Shown one piece after another: positions 5,001 through 7,576 of a DNA stretch of 7,576 bases. The position numbers and the translations under genes are program-made. Under the pieces are notes generated by a model. The model worked only from the letters and a program-made list of their open reading frames with translations. It had not been told where the DNA came from and made no database searches. Positions within the stretch are counted from its first letter, which is position 1. Each line of letters opens with the position of its first letter. This DNA comes from Gemmatimonadales bacterium (GTDB lineage Bacteria; Gemmatimonadota; Gemmatimonadetes; Gemmatimonadales; GWC2-71-9): NCBI GenBank assembly GCA_013816685.1, contig JACDDX010000073.1:1-7576 (forward strand), in the 5' to 3' direction.

Positions 5001-7158
5001 CGGCCTCGATGCACACGGGCTCGCGTTCGGTGGCAACCTGGCCAACCGGATCACGCTCTCCGGCGCCGCGACGATCGACAGCACTCGTCTGAGGGCGGTC
5101 TCCGGCAAGCTCGAGGTCAAGGACGCCGCCTACGGCGATCTCTCGGTCCGGGAGCTGACGGCCGCGGGCGGCTACGACTCGACCGTCGCCCTCGACCTCA
5201 GCGTCAACATCGCCGACAGCGTGCGGGTCCAGTCGCGGATTCGCGGCAGCATCTCCACCGCGCGCGACACCATCCGCGCCGAGCTGCAGCGCCTGACCCT
5301 CGCGGAAGGCGGCCGCAACTGGACGCTCGAGCGGCCGGCGGCCTTCGTGTTCGGGCCCCGGGTGGAGGTGGAGAATCTGGCCCTCCGCGCCGGTCAGCGG
5401 CGCATCGCGGTGGACGGCGTCTTCGACCGGCACGGCTCGAGCGACCTGACCCTCGCAATCGCGGGACTCGACCTCGAGTCGCTGCGTGCAGCGGGTCTCG
5501 TTCCGCTGGGCGGACGGGTGGACGGGCAGCTGCATCTCTCCGGTCCCGCCGCCAGGCCGAGGCTCCAGGGGAAGATGGCGCTCGCCATCGTGCGGAAGGG
5601 CGGGCAACAGATCGGCGTCGTGCGCACCGATCTGGACTGGACCGAGGCCGGGCTCCGCATCGCAGCGGCGGCGCAACCGCTGGCCGGCGGCGCGCTCACC
5701 ATCGACGGCACGCTGCCCTATCGCCTGACCCTCGCGCCCAGGGACACGTCGGCGGCCGTGGGCAGCGAAGCGACCGAAGTGGATACGGTGTCACTCGCGG
5801 TACGCGCCGACAGCTTCGACCTCGCGCTCTTCCAGCCGCTCCTCCCGCCCGATGTGGCGACGGGTCTGGCAGGGCGACTCCACACCGACGCCCGGATTGG
5901 CGGCAGCATCCACGCGCCGGCGGCGACGGGCAGCGTCTCCCTGACCCGCGCCGCGCTCGAGCTGCCCACGATCGACGTGGCGTACGAGCGGGGCGAGCTG
6001 GCCGGGCGGCTGGACGGCGACGTGCTCCGGATCCAACGGCTCCGGCTGTTCACCGGAAAGAAACAGGAGCTGAGCGCCACCGGCGCCGTGCGGCTTCGGC
6101 CGCTGAGCGAGCCGGGGCTCGCCCTCGACGCGACACTTCAGCATTTCCAGCTCGTCCACTCCGACCAGCTCCAGACCGCGGCGTCGGGGAAGGTGCAGCT
6201 CACCGGCACGCTGCTGCAGCCGGCGCTGAGCGGCAGCCTCAGGCTCGACCGCACCAACTTCTTCGTCGGGACCGAAGCGGCGCAGGCCAAGGTGGAGCAG
6301 GTGGAGCTCACGCCGGAGGAGCTCAGGAAGCTGGCGCGCGACTTCGGTCCGTCGGTGCTGACCCGGGGCCGCGAAACGCCGGGGTTGATGGACCGAGTCA
6401 AGCTGGATCTGGCCATCCGGCTGCCGAGGCAGGTGTGGATCAAGCGGACCAGCACGCCCAAGACCAACATCGAGTTGATGGGGAGTCTCAGGGTTCGGCA
6501 GGAGCCCGGTCAGGCCATGCAGTTCTTCGGTCGGGTCGAGCCCGTGCCCGAGCGCGGGACCATCGAGCTCAACGGCCGGGAGTTCCGGCTGACCGATGGC
6601 GACATCAACCTCGACGGTCCGGTGGACTCCACCAAGCTCGACGTCAACGCCTCGTACCAGGTCCAGACGCAGGGCGACGACGAGGGCGCGCTCATCACCG
6701 TGCACGCGCGGGGCCGGCTGGACAGCCTCGGTCTGGAGTTCGGGTCCGACCCAGCGATGAGTCAGGACGACATCCTCTCCTACATCGTCACCGGGCGGCC
6801 GACGTCGGACAATCCGCTGTTCGAAGGCTCGGGCGGCGGGAACACGGGTGAGCAGATGGCGGTCGGCACCCTCGCCAGCGCCATCTCCAACAGCGCCGGC
6901 AAGGGGCTTGGGCTCGACGTGTTCCAGATCCGGCAGGAGCCGGCCCGCGGACTGACGCTCACTGCGGGGCGCTATCTGGGCTCCCGGCTCTTCCTCAATC
7001 TCCAGCTCCCGCTCGGCAGCCAGAGCCAACAGGCGTCGAGGGGCACGCTGGGGCCGGGCTTCGAGCTGGAGTACACCCTCCAGCGCTGGCTGCGAGCCGA
7101 TCTCCGGGGCGGCAGCCTGTCTCCCGGCCTGCTCCTTCGGGCCCGCCGTGCGTTCTAG
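2059..7158 (+). CDS. tamB: TamB-like translocation and assembly module protein (DUF490/TamB C-terminal domain)
   Basis: The gene encodes 1699 residues, against about 1260 in E. coli TamB. After an acidic Pro/Glu-rich start and an 'ARRRW' positive patch, residues 25-44 form a single transmembrane helix that anchors the protein in the inner membrane with the rest in the periplasm. Residues about 60-130 ('GYSLEVGRVSGNWFTGLQL', then a 'VRVQVGYDP'-like region) are the usual N-terminal AsmA/TamB-type strand block. The middle is a long series of beta strands, including a tandem repeat of about 102 residues between residues 420 and 900. The C-terminal TamB domain covers about residues 1440-1699: 'IELMGSLRVRQ', 'RGTIELNGREFRLTDGDINL', 'MSQDDILSYIVTGRP' (1567-1581), a Gly-rich loop, 'TAGRYLGSRLFLNLQLPLG' from 1635, 'FELEYTLQRWLRADLRGG' and a terminal Phe. 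Known TamB forms a hydrophobic groove bridging the two membranes and works with TamA in outer-membrane protein assembly or lipid transport. The start is the only usable ATG, because a TAG lies five codons upstream. The last 11 bp overlap the next gene, which implies translational coupling. Confidence 0.93.
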   Translation: MTSPSEPPTEAEESAPPARRRWLRTVFLVVGVVVCLIVVALASLQTAPVATWVGRKLVRLAPLNPGYSLEVGRVSGNWFTGLQLEDVRLNRQGKALARVGRVQVGYDPRQLTGGAIHLRTLLLDGVHAVARREGDGWDLARALKESADTSSSAPFLADTVSVTNTSVEAYLAPDSVARVQHLLIRAHDLSIARVTTVQIDTVAARIIPPVTPVLALSLSAKGAALADEFRLDPFRMRSARSDIAGRIVLPRRWDDERSIDRLAVALETTPLAFADITSFAPGVNPKGAANLALHADAEGRTAVGRLDGRIGGATVTLDGTTVLGTGIPAAYTTHAVITGLDPSQLYTSAPAGRINATLDADIKGKTLDQSEGRVTLRTADSRIAGNALRRFDARADLHQGRATLNLTAALDTAVIAARGWARPFDSIPSYDLAGVARKLPGTDSLVARLVTPVGDPSLEVKFHFAGRGTAPATARLSGRADLAAVRREGERVSLGGATLSLANSRLIARPALLIAGGRIGGVVTARLGDTMTYAVRDGTLERVDVGQLLGDTVVAPLSGRFALTGRGSAPADMVLNAHLALNALQYGARRVNGIEADLQLVHGRMRATATGALQGGRLAIQASGRPLDSIPSFTVQRAALDSVDVGTLANQPGLAGPVSLSLTGGGRWGSDAGTRAVNGRITLRPSRLGTYQITSGTVLTALAGERLTYDGTVTTTAGAISLAGDARPFAAAPVVTVSRGRMDSLDLGRLMGRDSVATNLNARFTASSEGSAMDSMRARLDLQLLPSRINEETLSGGQVALSLDRGHVQGTIGARSPDGEFDARLQGRRHGADTRVRAEGTARIEHLARWTGRRENNGRVESQFALDVTSDSAGLKTIGGTVDAIGGMGGLRVPALRLVMSPADGQLQLDTVLLRSNVAAIDGSGRVQLRPGTAQGRLMLRATLGDLAPASALMGLDTMGVDSARANLAMSGPAWHWRLAGGLDAHGLAFGGNLANRITLSGAATIDSTRLRAVSGKLEVKDAAYGDLSVRELTAAGGYDSTVALDLSVNIADSVRVQSRIRGSISTARDTIRAELQRLTLAEGGRNWTLERPAAFVFGPRVEVENLALRAGQRRIAVDGVFDRHGSSDLTLAIAGLDLESLRAAGLVPLGGRVDGQLHLSGPAARPRLQGKMALAIVRKGGQQIGVVRTDLDWTEAGLRIAAAAQPLAGGALTIDGTLPYRLTLAPRDTSAAVGSEATEVDTVSLAVRADSFDLALFQPLLPPDVATGLAGRLHTDARIGGSIHAPAATGSVSLTRAALELPTIDVAYERGELAGRLDGDVLRIQRLRLFTGKKQELSATGAVRLRPLSEPGLALDATLQHFQLVHSDQLQTAASGKVQLTGTLLQPALSGSLRLDRTNFFVGTEAAQAKVEQVELTPEELRKLARDFGPSVLTRGRETPGLMDRVKLDLAIRLPRQVWIKRTSTPKTNIELMGSLRVRQEPGQAMQFFGRVEPVPERGTIELNGREFRLTDGDINLDGPVDSTKLDVNASYQVQTQGDDEGALITVHARGRLDSLGLEFGSDPAMSQDDILSYIVTGRPTSDNPLFEGSGGGNTGEQMAVGTLASAISNSAGKGLGLDVFQIRQEPARGLTLTAGRYLGSRLFLNLQLPLGSQSQQASRGTLGPGFELEYTLQRWLRADLRGGSLSPGLLLRARRAF
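3316..4521 (+). repeat. Tandem ~102-residue repeats inside tamB (four clear units, a fifth degenerate)
   Basis: Protein units begin near residues 420, 524, 623 and 725 of TamB, with a faded fifth near 822. Each opens with a motif of the type 'GRP(L/F)DSIPSF.V', then '(L)(D)S(V/L)D(V/L)G.L', then 'L..F.L.G.G(S/T)AP' and an 'A.L.L' strand pair. Examples are RPFDSIPSY at 422, RPLDSIPSF at 625 and RPFAAAPVV at 727. LDSVDVGTL in unit 3 matches MDSLDLGRL in unit 4 and LERVDVGQL in unit 2. FAGRGTAPA in unit 1 matches LTGRGSAPA in unit 2. The DNA has diverged except for short patches such as CGGCCGnTCGATTCGATnCC. This indicates old duplications that lengthened the periplasmic groove. Confidence 0.65.
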
Positions 7159-7576
7159 CTTTCGCATCCTCGTCGCCCTCGGGCTGGTGCTTGGCACCGG
7201 CGGCGCGAGGCTCGCCGCGCAGGACGCGCTCAGCCGAGTCGGCGCCGGCACTCAGGTGCGGTCGGTCGAGTTGGAGTTCAGGGGCAAGAGTTCGCTGGAT
7301 CCCAAGGTGCTGCGGCAGAAGATCGCGCTGACCGGCCAGGGCAGCCTGGTGGGCCTCCGACGCGCGCTCAAGTTCATTCCGCTGGTGCCGGCCGTGGGTT
7401 CGCACCCGTTCGACCCCACCGAGATGGCTCGGGACGTCGTGCGGCTCCGGAACTATTACCAGCGGTCCGGCTTCCCCAAGGTCGACGTCACCTACCGGGC
7501 GAAATACCAGGCGAAGTCGGACGTCATCGAGGTGATCTACCAGATTGCGGAGGGGCCGCCGCTCGAGGTGACAGGG
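7148..7576 (+). CDS. BamA/TamA-family outer-membrane assembly protein, N-terminal part with POTRA domain (partial)
   Basis: The frame starts with GTG at 7148, inside the end of tamB in another frame (11-bp overlap), and is still open at the window edge (143 codons seen). Residues 1-24 form a signal peptide: 'MRSSFR', a hydrophobic stretch 'ILVALGLVLG', and a likely cut at 'RLAA|QD'. From residue 36, 'QVRSVELEFRGKSSLDPKVL' is the first beta strand and helix of a POTRA domain. It is followed by 'HPFDPTEMARDVVRLRNYYQ', 'RSGFPKVDVTYRAKY' and 'VIEVIYQIAEGPPLEV', the classic POTRA order ending in the 'EGPP' turn that leads into the next POTRA. The rest, expected to be further POTRA domains and a 16-strand barrel, lies outside the window. 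The protein should sit in the outer membrane and bind TamB through its POTRA domains. No ATG or better ribosome binding site is near, so translation probably depends on reinitiation from tamB. TamA-like is favoured over BamA because of the tamB linkage. Confidence 0.88.
   Translation, partial: MRSSFRILVALGLVLGTGGARLAAQDALSRVGAGTQVRSVELEFRGKSSLDPKVLRQKIALTGQGSLVGLRRALKFIPLVPAVGSHPFDPTEMARDVVRLRNYYQRSGFPKVDVTYRAKYQAKSDVIEVIYQIAEGPPLEVTG

Noticed and set aside
3100..5676. 858-codon open frame on the minus strand inside tamB
   Set aside because: It is antisense to a clearly real TamB gene. The product is low-complexity Arg/Ala/Gly/Pro-rich with no domain signature. Such shadows are expected opposite G/C-ending codons in GC-rich genes.
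5791..7251. 486-codon open frame on the minus strand across the end of tamB and the start of the next gene
   Set aside because: It lies opposite the strongly conserved TamB C-terminal domain and the signal peptide of the next gene, has no recognisable fold and is compositionally a shadow.
1..7576. Search for CRISPR arrays, tRNA genes, insertion sequences and defence or toxin-antitoxin genes
   Set aside because: No regularly spaced direct repeats, cloverleaf-like segments, transposase motifs or terminal inverted repeats were seen. Repeats found are the short dyads and the coding repeats in tamB.

Overview
The window is very GC-rich, with G/C-ending codons throughout the long genes. It looks like a chromosomal segment of a Gram-negative (diderm) bacterium. 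Three things point to a diderm: a TamB-family inner-membrane/periplasmic protein, a POTRA-bearing BamA/TamA-family outer-membrane protein directly behind it, and a secreted beta-propeller with a signal peptide. The tamB-before-tamA order, the very long TamB and signal peptides ending in 'LAAQ' or 'LAFA' would suit Gemmatimonadota or a related high-GC phylum. That assignment is an impression from style, not a proof.

Layout. Bases 1-93 hold the last 30 codons of a membrane protein, probably a transporter of the amino-acid permease type. After a gap of about 120 bp, a 53-codon reading frame at 212-373 carries the N-terminal signature of an aldo/keto reductase joined in frame to the family's C-terminal signature, with the whole barrel between them missing. 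Bases 374-594 are non-coding and contain two near-identical 14-bp dyads (393-406 and 422-435). A small unrecognised gene with a good ribosome binding site follows at 595-846. A secreted seven-bladed beta-propeller of the virginiamycin-B-lyase (Vgb-like) superfamily lies on the minus strand (1871 down to 753). Its non-conserved tail overlaps the small gene tail-to-tail by 94 bp.

The 187-bp divergent region 1872-2058 separates the propeller gene from a large tamB-like gene (2059-7158, 1699 codons). The end of that gene overlaps by 11 bp the GTG start of a tamA/bamA-like gene, which runs off the window at 7576. The pair is the functional core of the window. By homology, TamB spans the periplasm from an N-terminal membrane anchor as a long hydrophobic-groove beta-structure, and the TamA/BamA-like partner sits in the outer membrane. 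Together they act in outer-membrane protein insertion and/or phospholipid transport to the outer membrane.

No tRNA, rRNA, CRISPR array, insertion sequence, phage gene or recognisable defence system was seen. The most unusual observations are the internally deleted aldo/keto reductase, the roughly 102-residue tandem repeats inside TamB, and the paired dyads upstream of the small gene.
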